Source of the DNA: an uncultured Enterocloster sp.
GTDB lineage: Bacteria > Bacillota > Clostridia > Lachnospirales > Lachnospiraceae
Length of the DNA: 25,104 bases
Reading direction: 5' to 3'
Assembly: GCA_944382045.1 (NCBI GenBank)
Contig: CALWMT010000003.1
Coordinates: forward strand, 1-25,104
In this document: piece by piece, positions 6,727 to 14,796 of the stretch
Layout: the number at the start of each line of letters is the position of its first letter
How positions within the stretch are numbered: position 1 is the stretch's first letter
The notes under the pieces: model-generated
Told to the model about the DNA's origin: nothing
Databases searched by the model: none
Seen by the model: the letters and a program-made list of their open reading frames with translations, nothing else
Position numbers and translations under genes: made by a program

Positions 6727-8343
6727 ATGAAGCGACTTATCCCGCTGCTCTGCTGCCTCTGCCTCGTGCTGGGGCTGGTGCCGCAGACAGCCTTGGCCGC
6801 TGTCCCCTGGCCCTCCGGCGTTTCTATTGAAGCGGACGGAGGGATCCTGATGGATGCGGACACCGGGACAATTTTATATGGAAAAAATATGGACCAGGCC
6901 TATTATCCTGCCAGCATCACCAAGATCCTCACCGCTCTCATCGTTCTTGAGCACTGCAGCCTGGATGAGATGGTGGAATTTTCTTATGATGATGTTTACA
7001 ACGTGGAGGCTGGCAGCAGCAGTGCGGGAATCGACGAGGGCGATGTGCTGACCGTCAGGGACTGCCTCTACGCGCTCATGCTCGCCTCTGCCAATGAGAG
7101 CGCCAATGCTCTGGCCTGCCATGTCAGCGGGTCCCGGGAGGCATTCGCCGAGCTGATGAATGAGACAGCGGCTTCCCTAGGCTGTACCGGAAGCCATTTC
7201 GCCAACCCCAGCGGACTGAATGATGAAAATCACTACACTACCGCCCATGATATGGCACTCATCACCCGGGAGGCTATCAAAAACCCTATCTTTTTGGAGA
7301 TTAACGGGACCCGCAGCTACCAGCTGGCCCCCACCAAGCGCACGCCTGAAGGCGGGTACGTGGCGAACCACCACCGGATGCTGAATAAAAATGAGTCTGT
7401 CTATTACCCAGGTGCCTTCGCCGGCAAGACAGGATATACCTCTCTCGCGGGAAATACCCTGGTCACCTGCGCCAGAAAAAACGATATGACTCTGATCGTC
7501 GTTGTGCTGAATGGCCATCAGTCCCATTACTCTGACACCAAGGCGCTCTTTGATTTTGGATTCAGCAGCTTCCAATCCCTCCGGGTTGTGGATTACGAGA
7601 CTACCTATCAATCCATTGAAAATGACATGACCATCGGCGGCATGACCGCCCAGGATGCGGTCTCCCTTACCCTGGACGCCGGCGGCCGGGCAGTTATCCC
7701 TATGGATGGAGCCTTTGACGATCTCACCTCCTCCTTAACGTATGACCTGGACCGCCAGGCTCCAGAGGGAGCAGTCGCCGCAGTACAGTATACCTATGGA
7801 GACCGCCCCGCAGGATCTGTGTATCTCATGGCCTCCGGTTTGACCGAAGCGGCCGAAGCTCAGACAGGCAGATCCGTCCTTACGGTCAGTCCGGATGAGG
7901 CCGGCGAAGCACAGACTGAACCGTCTGTCCCCATCCAGGAGCCTCCGGCGGATGTTACCCAGACACAGCTAACGGATTCCATCCCGCCCTCTGCGGCACA
8001 GGCTCCATCAGAGGCCGTTGAAACTCCTGATGACGGTGCCGCACGCGAGGGCTCCGCGACCGATATCCGTATCCCTGCAAATCTGTGGGCTGTGCTCGGC
8101 ATTGTCATCTCCCTTGCGGCAATCACTGCCATCGTAGCCGCAGTGCGCATTCACATGCGCCGCAGGGAGGAGCAGGACCTTCTCGCCCGAAGAAGGCGCC
8201 GGCTGGAGCGGCTGGAGGATATCGGATTTTCTTCCTCTGATTTTGATCAGCTGATGGCGCAGAGAAGGCTTCAGTCCACTGCCTCCCGCAGGCCAAGGAG
8301 ACGCCCCAGAAGACGCAGAAATAAAAAGTCCTTTTTCCGTTGA
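6727..8343 (+). CDS. D-alanyl-D-alanine carboxypeptidase (PBP5/DacF family) with C-terminal membrane anchor
   Basis: A serine peptidase of the S11 family that trims the terminal D-Ala from peptidoglycan stem peptides. A signal peptide (MKRLIPLLCCLCLVLGL, cleavage near ALAAV) precedes the catalytic domain. That domain shows all three active-site motifs: SITK (63-66, nucleophile Ser63), SAN (121-123) and KTG (234-236). The weaker C-terminal domain covers about 275-370. A Glu/Pro/Ala-rich linker follows to about 445, then a membrane helix (about 453-475) and a very basic tail rich in Arg (to 538). The usual PBP5 anchor is an amphipathic helix, so the true membrane helix with a cytoplasmic Arg tail is a variation. 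The start at 6727 is chosen because AGGAG lies 10 bases upstream. An ATG at 6706 lies before that site. Confidence 0.94.
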   Translation: MKRLIPLLCCLCLVLGLVPQTALAAVPWPSGVSIEADGGILMDADTGTILYGKNMDQAYYPASITKILTALIVLEHCSLDEMVEFSYDDVYNVEAGSSSAGIDEGDVLTVRDCLYALMLASANESANALACHVSGSREAFAELMNETAASLGCTGSHFANPSGLNDENHYTTAHDMALITREAIKNPIFLEINGTRSYQLAPTKRTPEGGYVANHHRMLNKNESVYYPGAFAGKTGYTSLAGNTLVTCARKNDMTLIVVVLNGHQSHYSDTKALFDFGFSSFQSLRVVDYETTYQSIENDMTIGGMTAQDAVSLTLDAGGRAVIPMDGAFDDLTSSLTYDLDRQAPEGAVAAVQYTYGDRPAGSVYLMASGLTEAAEAQTGRSVLTVSPDEAGEAQTEPSVPIQEPPADVTQTQLTDSIPPSAAQAPSEAVETPDDGAAREGSATDIRIPANLWAVLGIVISLAAITAIVAAVRIHMRRREEQDLLARRRRRLERLEDIGFSSSDFDQLMAQRRLQSTASRRPRRRPRRRRNKKSFFR

Positions 8344-8368
8344 ACTTCCCTCCTTGATCGGTTATAAT
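8340..8368 (+). promoter_or_regulatory. Promoter for the two-component pair, overlapping the upstream stop codon
   Basis: TTGAAC (8340-8345), a 17-base spacer and TATAAT (8363-8368). The -35 box contains the TGA stop of the carboxypeptidase gene (8341-8343). The kinase ATG is 44 bases after the -10. Confidence 0.82.
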
Positions 8369-8412
8369 AGCAGTATCCTATCAGGAAGCGGAATAGTTGT
8401 CGAGAGGGTGTC

Positions 8413-9519
8413 ATGGGCATACTGCGAGAGAAAATTTTTCATCCGAGAGCTGCTGTCAAGAGCCTGGCAGGGAGTCTTCCCATTACCATTGCTCTCCTGG
8501 CAGCAGCCTCTTTTGTATCCACCATACTTTTTCATTTCAGCCAAAATGTTACAAACATTTCCATTATATTTATCTTAGCAATCATTCTCATCGCCAGGGC
8601 AACCCGATGCTACAGTGCTGGGATATTGGCATCCCTCTACAGTGTATTTTGGGTAAATTATGCCTATACCTACCCTTATATGGCCTTCAACTTTACGCTG
8701 AGCGGGTATCCGGTCACCTTCGTAGGCATGACTGTCATCTCGTGCTTTACCAGCAGCATCTGCATCATGCTGACACGGCAGGGCGAACAGCTTAAGGAGC
8801 AGGAGCGCAAGCTCATGGCAGCGGAGAAGGAAGCAATGCGCGCGAATCTGCTGCGCGCCATATCCCATGATCTGCGCACGCCTCTGACCACAATTATCGG
8901 CTCCAGCACTACCTATTTGGAGCAGGAGGCTTCGCTTTCCCCCGAGGACCGGCGGCAGCTGGTGCATAACATCGAGGAGGATGCGCAGTGGCTTCTCAAT
9001 ATGGTAGAAAATCTTCTCTCTGTCACCCGTATCCAGGATGACAAGGGCGCAGTCTCCGTGGCAAAGTCAGAGGAGCCCTTGGAGGAGGTTATCTCTGAGG
9101 CGGTCCAGCGCTTTAAAAAGCGCTTTCCGGACATGGAAATCCATGTGTCCATGCCGGATGCCCTTATCATGGTGCCTATGGATCCCATCCTAATTGCGCA
9201 GGTGATTAACAATCTGCTTGAGAATGCCTTCTTTCACTCCGGCAACCGCAGGATTGATCTGTATGTACAGACCACTCCCTCGGATGTCTGTATCACCATT
9301 CGAGATTACGGAAAGGGCATTCCGCAGGAAATTCTGCACTCCCTTTTTGACGGAGCCGGCATGAATGTCAACCGCCAGGGAGACAGCCACAAGGGAATGG
9401 GCATTGGGCTCACGCTCTGCAAAACCATTGTTGCTGCCCATGGAGGGACTATCAGTGCCTCCAACCATCCAAACGGCGCACAATTTACTTTTACCTTACC
9501 AAACTGGAGGGAATATTGA
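8413..9519 (+). CDS. KdpD-like sensor histidine kinase (DUF4118 type) without the KdpD/USP input domains
   Basis: A 368-residue membrane histidine kinase. Four closely spaced membrane helices (about 22-41, 48-62, 67-90 and 98-120) match the DUF4118 membrane domain found in KdpD. A short coiled linker (KEQERKLMAAEKEAM) leads to the HisKA helix with phospho-acceptor His152 in AISHDLRTPLTT. The HATPase domain shows an N box (INNLLENAFFHS), G1 (RDYGKGIP) and G2 (GMGIGLTLCKTIVAAHGG). Classical KdpD is about 900 residues, with an N-terminal KdpD domain and a universal-stress domain. Both are missing here, so the signal sensed may differ from potassium. Three bases separate its stop from the response regulator start. 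Confidence 0.93.
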   Translation: MGILREKIFHPRAAVKSLAGSLPITIALLAAASFVSTILFHFSQNVTNISIIFILAIILIARATRCYSAGILASLYSVFWVNYAYTYPYMAFNFTLSGYPVTFVGMTVISCFTSSICIMLTRQGEQLKEQERKLMAAEKEAMRANLLRAISHDLRTPLTTIIGSSTTYLEQEASLSPEDRRQLVHNIEEDAQWLLNMVENLLSVTRIQDDKGAVSVAKSEEPLEEVISEAVQRFKKRFPDMEIHVSMPDALIMVPMDPILIAQVINNLLENAFFHSGNRRIDLYVQTTPSDVCITIRDYGKGIPQEILHSLFDGAGMNVNRQGDSHKGMGIGLTLCKTIVAAHGGTISASNHPNGAQFTFTLPNWREY

Positions 9520-9522
9520 CCT

Positions 9523-10215
9523 ATGATGACCAATGCGAAAATTGTCCTTATTGAGGATGAAAAGAATATCTGCAGCCTTATCGAAAGAATTCTAGCTCCC
9601 CAGGGCTGCCAGGTGGTCAGCTGCTTTACCGGCAGGGATGGGCTGGAGCTGATCCGCTCTCTCCGCCCGGATCTGATCCTTCTGGACCTGGGCCTTCCGG
9701 ATATGGACGGCCTGACGATCATCGAGCAGGTGCGGCGCTTCAGCACTGCCCCCATCATTGTGGTGTCTGCGCGGACCCTGGAAAAGAGCAAGGTTGCCGC
9801 CCTGGACCTGGGAGCGGATGACTATATAACCAAGCCCTTTGGGACGGCGGAGCTCATGGCCCGCATACGGACGGCTCTGCGGCACCGGCAGAATCAAAGC
9901 CCTTATCAGAGCTCCCGCTACGAGGTGGAGGATCTTGTCATTGATTTTGAACGCCGTCTTGTAAAATTAAAGGGCCAGGAAATCCACCTGACCCAGATTG
10001 AATATAAGCTGGTCTCCCTCCTGGCACAGAACGCCGGCAGGGTCATGACCTATGAATCCATCATCTCCAAAATTTGGGGGCCCTATGCGGACAATGACAA
10101 CCAGATTCTGCGTGTCAATATGGCCCATATCCGCAGAAAGCTGGAGGAAAATCCGGCCGAGCCCAAATATATCTTTACGGAGATTGGCGTTGGCTATCGG
10201 ATGCGGGAGGAGTAG
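9523..10215 (+). CDS. KdpE-like response regulator (OmpR/winged-helix family)
   Basis: A 230-residue response regulator, the likely partner of the adjacent kinase. The receiver domain has the acidic pair in IEDEKN, the phospho-acceptor Asp55 in LILLDLGLPDMDG, a switch Ser in IIVVSAR, and Lys in DDYITKPFG. A short linker (near 123-130) leads to an OmpR-type winged-helix DNA-binding domain with IHLTQIEYKLVSLLAQNAGRV and the wing HIRRKLE...GVGYRM. The sequence pattern is closest to KdpE. No kdpFABC genes are in the window, so the target genes are unknown. Its last 41 bases overlap the convergent exonuclease gene. Confidence 0.94.
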   Translation: MMTNAKIVLIEDEKNICSLIERILAPQGCQVVSCFTGRDGLELIRSLRPDLILLDLGLPDMDGLTIIEQVRRFSTAPIIVVSARTLEKSKVAALDLGADDYITKPFGTAELMARIRTALRHRQNQSPYQSSRYEVEDLVIDFERRLVKLKGQEIHLTQIEYKLVSLLAQNAGRVMTYESIISKIWGPYADNDNQILRVNMAHIRRKLEENPAEPKYIFTEIGVGYRMREE

Positions 10216-11161
10216 CCTTCTTCCCGCTTCTTCTTTTCTTCGCGTCCTCCCGTCTCTGGAGAAGCTGCTCTGCGTCCGCCTCCGAGGCCTCCTTTATCGT
10301 CTTCACTCCATAGTATTGATCGTACTCCGACTTCTTCAGCCGCATTTTCCCTCTCATATATCCGTGCTCCGGGCAGACCGCAAGGCAAAGATACAGCTTC
10401 TGTCCCCAGGGAAACCAGCGGACCTTTTTGCGGAGCATTCGTCCGCACCGCAGGCAGACCATGTCCGTCAGCTCCTTGTCCTTCATGATATCCTCCTTAT
10501 TCGCAAAGGGCCGGGAGACGTATTTTGAATAATTTGGAAAATACAGGCGGAATTCCTCCTCCCTGCTCCTGGGCAGGCGGTAATAATCCACCGACAAGTA
10601 GACGCCGTACCGTTCCATGTCCAAAAGAGAAAGAATGCGTCCCGTATAGTACGCATCATCCAGCGCGCGGTGAAACGGCCGCTCCTCCTGAATGGCCTGC
10701 TCCTGCACCGCCTGGTCCAATGACTCCTTCGTGCTCCCGTCTCCGTACTGCAGACAGTAGAGCTTCTGCACATCGTAGTACAGAAGAGGACGCGGAAACG
10801 GATTGTCCACCCCATAATGAGCCATATTTCTCTGGAGCTCAGTCAAGTCCATCGATCCCCAGGTGCAGAACCGGAATTCCTCCTGGCCGCACCATTCCAG
10901 AAATTCTTCTATGGCATCGCAGAACAGGGCTCCCTGTTTTTTTAGCTCCTCTATATTCATGTGCGTGACTTCCGATATTTTAAAATGGAGCTGCCGGTAC
11001 ACCTGAGGCCGTATCAGCCGGTGAAATTCTCCCACCGTCCTCCTCTGCTCGTCCAGCATCACCGCTCCGATCTCTATAATCTCAAATGGAAGATGAGGCA
11101 CGGAATCCTCCCGGCCCCTGGGGCTCTGATTCCATTCAAGATCCAATACAATGTATCTCAT
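10175..11161 (-). CDS. DEDDh 3'-5' exonuclease (DnaQ-like) with C-terminal zinc ribbon
   Basis: A 328-residue exonuclease of the RNase T/DnaQ fold that degrades DNA or RNA from the 3' end with two metal ions. The DEDDh residues are visible: Asp7 and Glu9 in VLDLEWN, Asp105 in WGSMDLTEL, and His164 and Asp169 in FHRALDDAYYTGRI. After the nuclease domain (to about 185), a C-terminal segment has CLRC (236-239) and CLAVC (259-263), likely a four-Cys zinc ribbon, then a Lys/Arg-rich tail. I chose the ATG at 11161, preceded by AGGGTGG, because the product then begins directly at the first catalytic strand. An upstream in-frame start at 11269 lacks support. It resembles KapD-type proteins of Clostridia. 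Confidence 0.9.
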   Translation of the reverse strand: MRYIVLDLEWNQSPRGREDSVPHLPFEIIEIGAVMLDEQRRTVGEFHRLIRPQVYRQLHFKISEVTHMNIEELKKQGALFCDAIEEFLEWCGQEEFRFCTWGSMDLTELQRNMAHYGVDNPFPRPLLYYDVQKLYCLQYGDGSTKESLDQAVQEQAIQEERPFHRALDDAYYTGRILSLLDMERYGVYLSVDYYRLPRSREEEFRLYFPNYSKYVSRPFANKEDIMKDKELTDMVCLRCGRMLRKKVRWFPWGQKLYLCLAVCPEHGYMRGKMRLKKSEYDQYYGVKTIKEASEADAEQLLQRREDAKKRRSGKKATPPASDSQRQSP

Positions 11162-11222
11162 ATAACCACCCTGGATATATTCCCTTATTTTCCGCACTGT
11201 GCTCAGCCGCACTGCTTCATTT

Positions 11223-11251
11223 ATATTATCATAAGGTCCCGGATATGGAAA
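11223..11251 (-). promoter_or_regulatory. Candidate promoter for the exonuclease gene
   Basis: On the minus strand TTTCCA (11246-11251), a 17-base spacer and TAATAT (11223-11228), each matching the consensus at 4 of 6 positions. The leader to the ATG would be about 55 bases. The divergent DUF2752 gene starts about 70 bases away on the plus strand. Confidence 0.45.
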
Positions 11252-11322
11252 GAGTATATTTCCTTCCAAAAGCGCCTGTATCTGCGCTATAATAGAATCC
11301 AGGTCATTACTGGGAGGTTATT

Positions 11323-11841
11323 ATGCTAAAGCACTTGATCCAAGCGGCCCTCGCCCGCCGCAGCTCACATCGCCGCAGTCCATATCACTGCAGACCATGC
11401 CGCCGCAGTCCCTGGCAGCATGTCCTCCAGGATATCCGCCAGTATTCCGCTGCCGTGATTCTCTGCGGTCTCTTTCTCCTCCTTCTGGAGCTTTTGCTGG
11501 GCAAAACCTGTCTGCTTCGCATCCTTTTGGGGATTCCCTGTCCCGGCTGCGGTCTTTCCCGGGCTGCCCTCCTGCTGTTCAGCGGCCATCCCGCAGAGAG
11601 CATCGCCCTGCACCCCTTTCTTCTTCCGCTCCTTTTTGTCCTTCTGCTGTGGATCTGGGAGCATTATATATTGGACCGCCCGCCGCGCCTCTTTGCCATT
11701 TCCATCTGCCTGTGCTTCGGCGGCATGTTCATTTTCTACCTATACCGGATGAAGCACTGCTTTCCTCTGGTTCCTCCTATGACATACGATTCGAAGAATC
11801 TGGCTCACACGCTCCTTTCCCTGCTCGGATTTCCATTCTAG
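11323..11841 (+). CDS. DUF2752 family membrane protein
   Basis: A 172-residue membrane protein with the DUF2752 signature GIPCPGCGLSRAALLLFSG (about 75-93), whose CPxCGxxR motif defines the family. Its function is unknown. There are about three membrane helices (about 43-62, 102-118 and 124-141). The N-terminal 38 residues are unusual: rich in Arg, His and Ser with a repeating pattern (RRSSHRRSPYHCRPCRRSP). GGGAGG lies 5 bases before the ATG, and TATAAT at 11288-11293 is a likely -10. A small membrane protein gene follows with its own promoter. Confidence 0.85.
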   Translation: MLKHLIQAALARRSSHRRSPYHCRPCRRSPWQHVLQDIRQYSAAVILCGLFLLLLELLLGKTCLLRILLGIPCPGCGLSRAALLLFSGHPAESIALHPFLLPLLFVLLLWIWEHYILDRPPRLFAISICLCFGGMFIFYLYRMKHCFPLVPPMTYDSKNLAHTLLSLLGFPF

Positions 11842-11855
11842 CTTCCGAACTTTTC

Positions 11856-11884
11856 TGGACACTCGGGCCGTCTATGTGTATAAT
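11856..11884 (+). promoter_or_regulatory. Promoter for the small membrane protein gene
   Basis: TGGACA (11856-11861), a 17-base spacer and a perfect TATAAT (11879-11884), only 14 bases after the DUF2752 stop codon. The ATG of the next gene is 68 bases after the -10. Confidence 0.8.
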
Positions 11885-11952
11885 AAAATTGTTCCCCAGA
11901 AGAATAGAGGGAATCCATACAATTGCTTTTAGGTAAAAGGAGGAAATTTACT

Positions 11953-12201
11953 ATGTACGATAATTATCAGGATAATCCCAATCACGAGGTCATGTCCGTG
12001 GGCTCCTGGCTCATTACTCTTATCATATTGGCCATCCCCTGCGTCAACATCATCATGTACTTCATCTGGGCGTTTGGAAACGGCAACGAAAACCGCAAGA
12101 ACTTCTGCCGTGCCGGTCTCATCTTCATGCTGATCGCAGTGGTTCTGTCTGTTCTGCTGTCCAGCATGCTGGGCGCGGCAGCCTTCATGGCCGGCTTCTA
12201 A
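11953..12201 (+). CDS. Small two-helix membrane protein (82 residues)
   Basis: An 82-residue protein with a polar N-terminus (MYDNYQDNPNHEVMSVG) and two membrane helices at about 17-38 (WLITLIILAIPCVNIIMYFIWAF) and 53-78. A short charged loop, GNGNENRKNFCRA, joins them. The arrangement recalls small CD225/TM2-like membrane proteins, but I cannot assign a named family with certainty. AAGGAGG lies 10 bases before the ATG at 11953. An in-frame start at 11923 lies before this site and is rejected. It has its own promoter and follows the DUF2752 gene, an association that may be functional. Confidence 0.85.
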   Translation: MYDNYQDNPNHEVMSVGSWLITLIILAIPCVNIIMYFIWAFGNGNENRKNFCRAGLIFMLIAVVLSVLLSSMLGAAAFMAGF

Positions 12202-12212
12202 GCCCGCTGCCG

Positions 12213-12259
12213 CATCAGGGGACAGGCAGCCCTATACAAGGCACACCTGTCCCCTGATG
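12213..12259. repeat. 14-bp perfect palindrome (GGGGACAGG type)
   Basis: CATCAGGGGACAGG (12213-12226) and CCTGTCCCCTGATG (12246-12259) are exact inverted copies around a 19-base loop, starting 11 bases after the stop of the small membrane protein gene. It can fold as a very stable hairpin in RNA from either strand. The following bases (GGGATTATTTCC) are not a proper T-run, so it is a poor intrinsic terminator. GGGGACAGG...CCTGTCCCC hairpins resemble dispersed REP-type repeats. No second copy was seen in this window. Confidence 0.8.
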
Positions 12260-12363
12260 GGGATTATTTCCTTCTCCGCAGAAGCAAGTCTCGTATTTTC
12301 TGATATATTTGTTTCTTCTCATTTCCGTCCTCGTTAAAAATGGGAGAAATCCCTTTCCAGCTC

Positions 12364-12392
12364 TTGACATCACCCCGCAAATGGGATATTAT
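12364..12392 (+). promoter_or_regulatory. Promoter for the marR-ABC exporter operon
   Basis: A perfect TTGACA (12364-12369), a 17-base spacer and TATTAT (12387-12392), with the GTG start of marR 80 bases further on. It should drive marR and the two exporter genes. Confidence 0.88.
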
Positions 12393-12393
12393 A

Positions 12394-12411
12394 TTGTTCG
12401 CATCCGAACAA
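12394..12411. promoter_or_regulatory. Candidate MarR operator (dyad at the transcription start)
   Basis: TTGTTCG (12394-12400) and CGAACAA (12405-12411) form a perfect 7-bp inverted repeat with a 4-base centre, one base after the -10 box. An 18-base dyad covering the transcription start is the usual size and place for an autorepressing MarR dimer. The link to the adjacent marR is inferred. Confidence 0.7.
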
Positions 12412-12472
12412 ATAATTTTCAATTATTGGCATCAACACAGGATTGTATGCGCGCAAAGGAGGTGGAAGCAAG

Positions 12473-12955
12473 GTGGAAAAGGACTGCGGCGCATGGATCA
12501 ATCTGCTGTCGCATAAGGTGAAGACACGGCTGGACGCCACGCTGCTTGATCTCGGCATCACGAGTATGCAGAGCCGGGTCATCTACTATGTTCTCGTCCA
12601 TTTTAAGGAGGGGCCTGTCCTGCAGCGGGACATCGAAAGCGTATTTGGCTTAAGCCGTTCAACCACAACGGGAATTCTCCAGCAGCTGGAGAAAAAGGAC
12701 ATTATACGCAGGGAAGGCGTGGCAAGCGACGCCCGGCTGAAAAGCCTGGTTCCCACTCAGCACGCGGTGGAGCTGAACGCTCAGGTATATGCCTGTCTGA
12801 GAGAGACGGACCGCATGCTCACCCGTGGGCTTTCCGGCGGCCAGCTCCAGCTCTTTAAGGAAACTGCCGCCCAGATGCTGCAGAATCTGGAGGATTGGGA
12901 CGGTTTTTCCGATGATGCGGCTGCTGAAAATCCCAAACAAAGCGTTCCCTCCTGA
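12473..12955 (+). CDS. MarR family transcriptional regulator
   Basis: A 160-residue winged-helix regulator. The core has the MarR pattern: a dimerisation helix (about 5-25), the recognition region (LQRDIESVFGLSRSTTTGILQQLEKKDIIRR, about 52-82) and a wing (ASDARLKSLVPTQHAVEL, about 84-101), followed by C-terminal dimerisation helices. I chose the GTG at 12473 because AAGGAGGT (12456-12463) is 9 bases upstream. The in-frame TTG at 12443 lies before this site. It probably represses its own operon, including the two exporter genes, through the dyad at 12394-12411, with release by an exporter substrate. That ligand is unknown. Confidence 0.92.
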   Translation: MEKDCGAWINLLSHKVKTRLDATLLDLGITSMQSRVIYYVLVHFKEGPVLQRDIESVFGLSRSTTTGILQQLEKKDIIRREGVASDARLKSLVPTQHAVELNAQVYACLRETDRMLTRGLSGGQLQLFKETAAQMLQNLEDWDGFSDDAAAENPKQSVPS

Positions 12956-13050
12956 TGGGGGCAGAAAAAGTTCGTGCCGGAACAAAAAAGGCGGTGTCTG
13001 CCTCAAAAGACACGAAAGAACCATGTGAAGGAAAAGGAGGAATACCACCA

Positions 13051-14796
13051 ATGATTAAAGTCTTGGCCCGGAGTATCCGGGAATTTAAAAAGGCTTCGAT
13101 CCTGACACCTCTGCTGGTGACAGTGGAAGTGATTCTGGAGTGCGCGATTCCCTTTGTAATCGCCAATCTTGTAAATCAGATGCAGGCTGGCTGCTCCATG
13201 GACGTGATCGTCCGCTACGGCGCCATCCTGATTGTCATGTCAATTGTATCGCTGATCTTCGGCGGCGCTGCGGGCGCTACCTGCGCGGCAGCCTCCACAG
13301 GCTTTGCCCGGAACCTGCGGAGGGATATGTTCTATAATATTCAGAACTATTCCTTTGAAAACATTGACAAATTTTCCGTGTCCAGCCTGGTGACCCGTAT
13401 GACCACCGACATTATGAACGTGCAGATGGCCTACATGATGATCATCCGCATCGCTATCCGCTGTCCGCTGATGCTTATCTTCTCATTTGTCATGGGCTTC
13501 GTCATGGGCGGCCGGCTGGCCATGATTTTCCTGTTCACCATCCCGATCTTGAGCATCGGCTTATTTTTGGTAATCCGGGCAGCCACGCCTCTCTTCCGCC
13601 GGGTGTTCCGCAAGTACGACGCCCTGAACGATTCCGTCCAGGAAAACGTCCAGGCCATGCGGGTCGTCAAGTCCTATGTGCGTGAGGAATATGAAAAGAA
13701 GAAATTCGGCGCAGCCGCTGAGAATGTTCAGAGGGACTTCACCAAGGCGGAGCGCATTATGGCCATCAACAGCCCTATGATGCAGTTCTGTGTGTACGCA
13801 GGCATGGTGTTCGTCATCTCCTACGGCTCCTATGCGGTTATCACCAGCCGGGGCCTGGATCTGAACGTAGGCCAGATGTCCGCCATGCTTACCTACAGCT
13901 TCCAGATTCTCATGAGCCTGATGATGGTTTCCATGGTGTTCGTTATGATTACCATGGCTTCGGAATCCGCAGAGCGTATTGTGGAGGTTCTAAGCGAGAA
14001 GAGCTCCCTCACCAGCCCGGAAAACGGACTGACCGAGGTGAAGGACGGCTCCATCGACTTTGACAATGTAAGCTTCAAGTATTCCAAGAAGGCGGAGCGC
14101 ATGGCCCTGGCGGACATCGACCTGCACATCAAGTCCGGCGAGGTCATCGGCATCCTGGGCGGCACAGGTTCCTCCAAGTCCACTCTGATCCAGCTGATTC
14201 CCCGTCTCTATGACGTGACCGAGGGCAGCGTAAAGGTGGGCGGCGAGGACGTGCGCAAATATGACCTGGAGGCCCTGCGCAACCAGGTATCCGTGGTTCT
14301 CCAGAAAAATGTTCTTTTCTCCGGAACCATCAAGGACAACCTGCGCTGGGGCAATCCGGACGCCACGGACGAGCAGCTCATAGAGGCCTGTAAGCTGGCC
14401 CAGGCCGATGAATTTATCCAGCAGTTCCCGGATAAATACGACACCTGGATCGAGCAGGGCGGATCCAATGTATCCGGCGGCCAGAAGCAGCGCCTTTGCA
14501 TCGCCCGGGCCCTGCTCAAAAAGCCCAAGATCCTCATCCTGGACGACTCCACCAGCGCGGTTGACACCAAGACCGACGCCCTGATCCGCAAGGGCTTCCG
14601 CGAGTTTATCCCGGAGACCACCAAGATCATCATCGCCCAGCGCGTGGCCAGCGTACAGGACGCGGACCGCATCATCCTGATGAAAGGCGGCCGCATCGAC
14701 GCCATCGGCTCCCACGACGAGTTAATGAAGTCCAGCGAGGTTTACCGCGAAATCTATACATCACAGAACCGAGTAGGAGGTGAGAAGAATGAGTAG
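13051..14796 (+). CDS. ABC exporter half-transporter with degenerate ATP site (heterodimer subunit 1)
   Basis: A 581-residue type I ABC exporter half with six membrane helices (about 15-300) followed by a nucleotide-binding domain. Walker A is GGTGSSKST (370-378), with Ser replacing the usual last Gly. The signature is intact (VSGGQKQR, 474-481). The Walker B end is LDDSTSAVD, with Asp499 instead of the catalytic Glu, and the switch His is Gln530 (IIAQRVASV). These changes are what heterodimeric exporters such as TM287/288 and BmrCD show in the subunit that contributes the degenerate site. ATG 13051 is chosen for AAGGAGG 10 bases upstream. The upstream in-frame codons overlap the marR stop. 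It overlaps the partner gene by 8 bases. Confidence 0.95.
   Translation: MIKVLARSIREFKKASILTPLLVTVEVILECAIPFVIANLVNQMQAGCSMDVIVRYGAILIVMSIVSLIFGGAAGATCAAASTGFARNLRRDMFYNIQNYSFENIDKFSVSSLVTRMTTDIMNVQMAYMMIIRIAIRCPLMLIFSFVMGFVMGGRLAMIFLFTIPILSIGLFLVIRAATPLFRRVFRKYDALNDSVQENVQAMRVVKSYVREEYEKKKFGAAAENVQRDFTKAERIMAINSPMMQFCVYAGMVFVISYGSYAVITSRGLDLNVGQMSAMLTYSFQILMSLMMVSMVFVMITMASESAERIVEVLSEKSSLTSPENGLTEVKDGSIDFDNVSFKYSKKAERMALADIDLHIKSGEVIGILGGTGSSKSTLIQLIPRLYDVTEGSVKVGGEDVRKYDLEALRNQVSVVLQKNVLFSGTIKDNLRWGNPDATDEQLIEACKLAQADEFIQQFPDKYDTWIEQGGSNVSGGQKQRLCIARALLKKPKILILDDSTSAVDTKTDALIRKGFREFIPETTKIIIAQRVASVQDADRIILMKGGRIDAIGSHDELMKSSEVYREIYTSQNRVGGEKNE

Noticed and set aside
10052..10528. Plus-strand frame across the end of the response regulator and the exonuclease
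   Set aside because: It is out of frame with both conserved genes and has no ribosome-binding site or family pattern.
13990..14715. Minus-strand 241-codon frame opposite the first ABC exporter gene
   Set aside because: It is a mirror of GC-rich codons of the conserved ATPase domain and has no recognisable motif.
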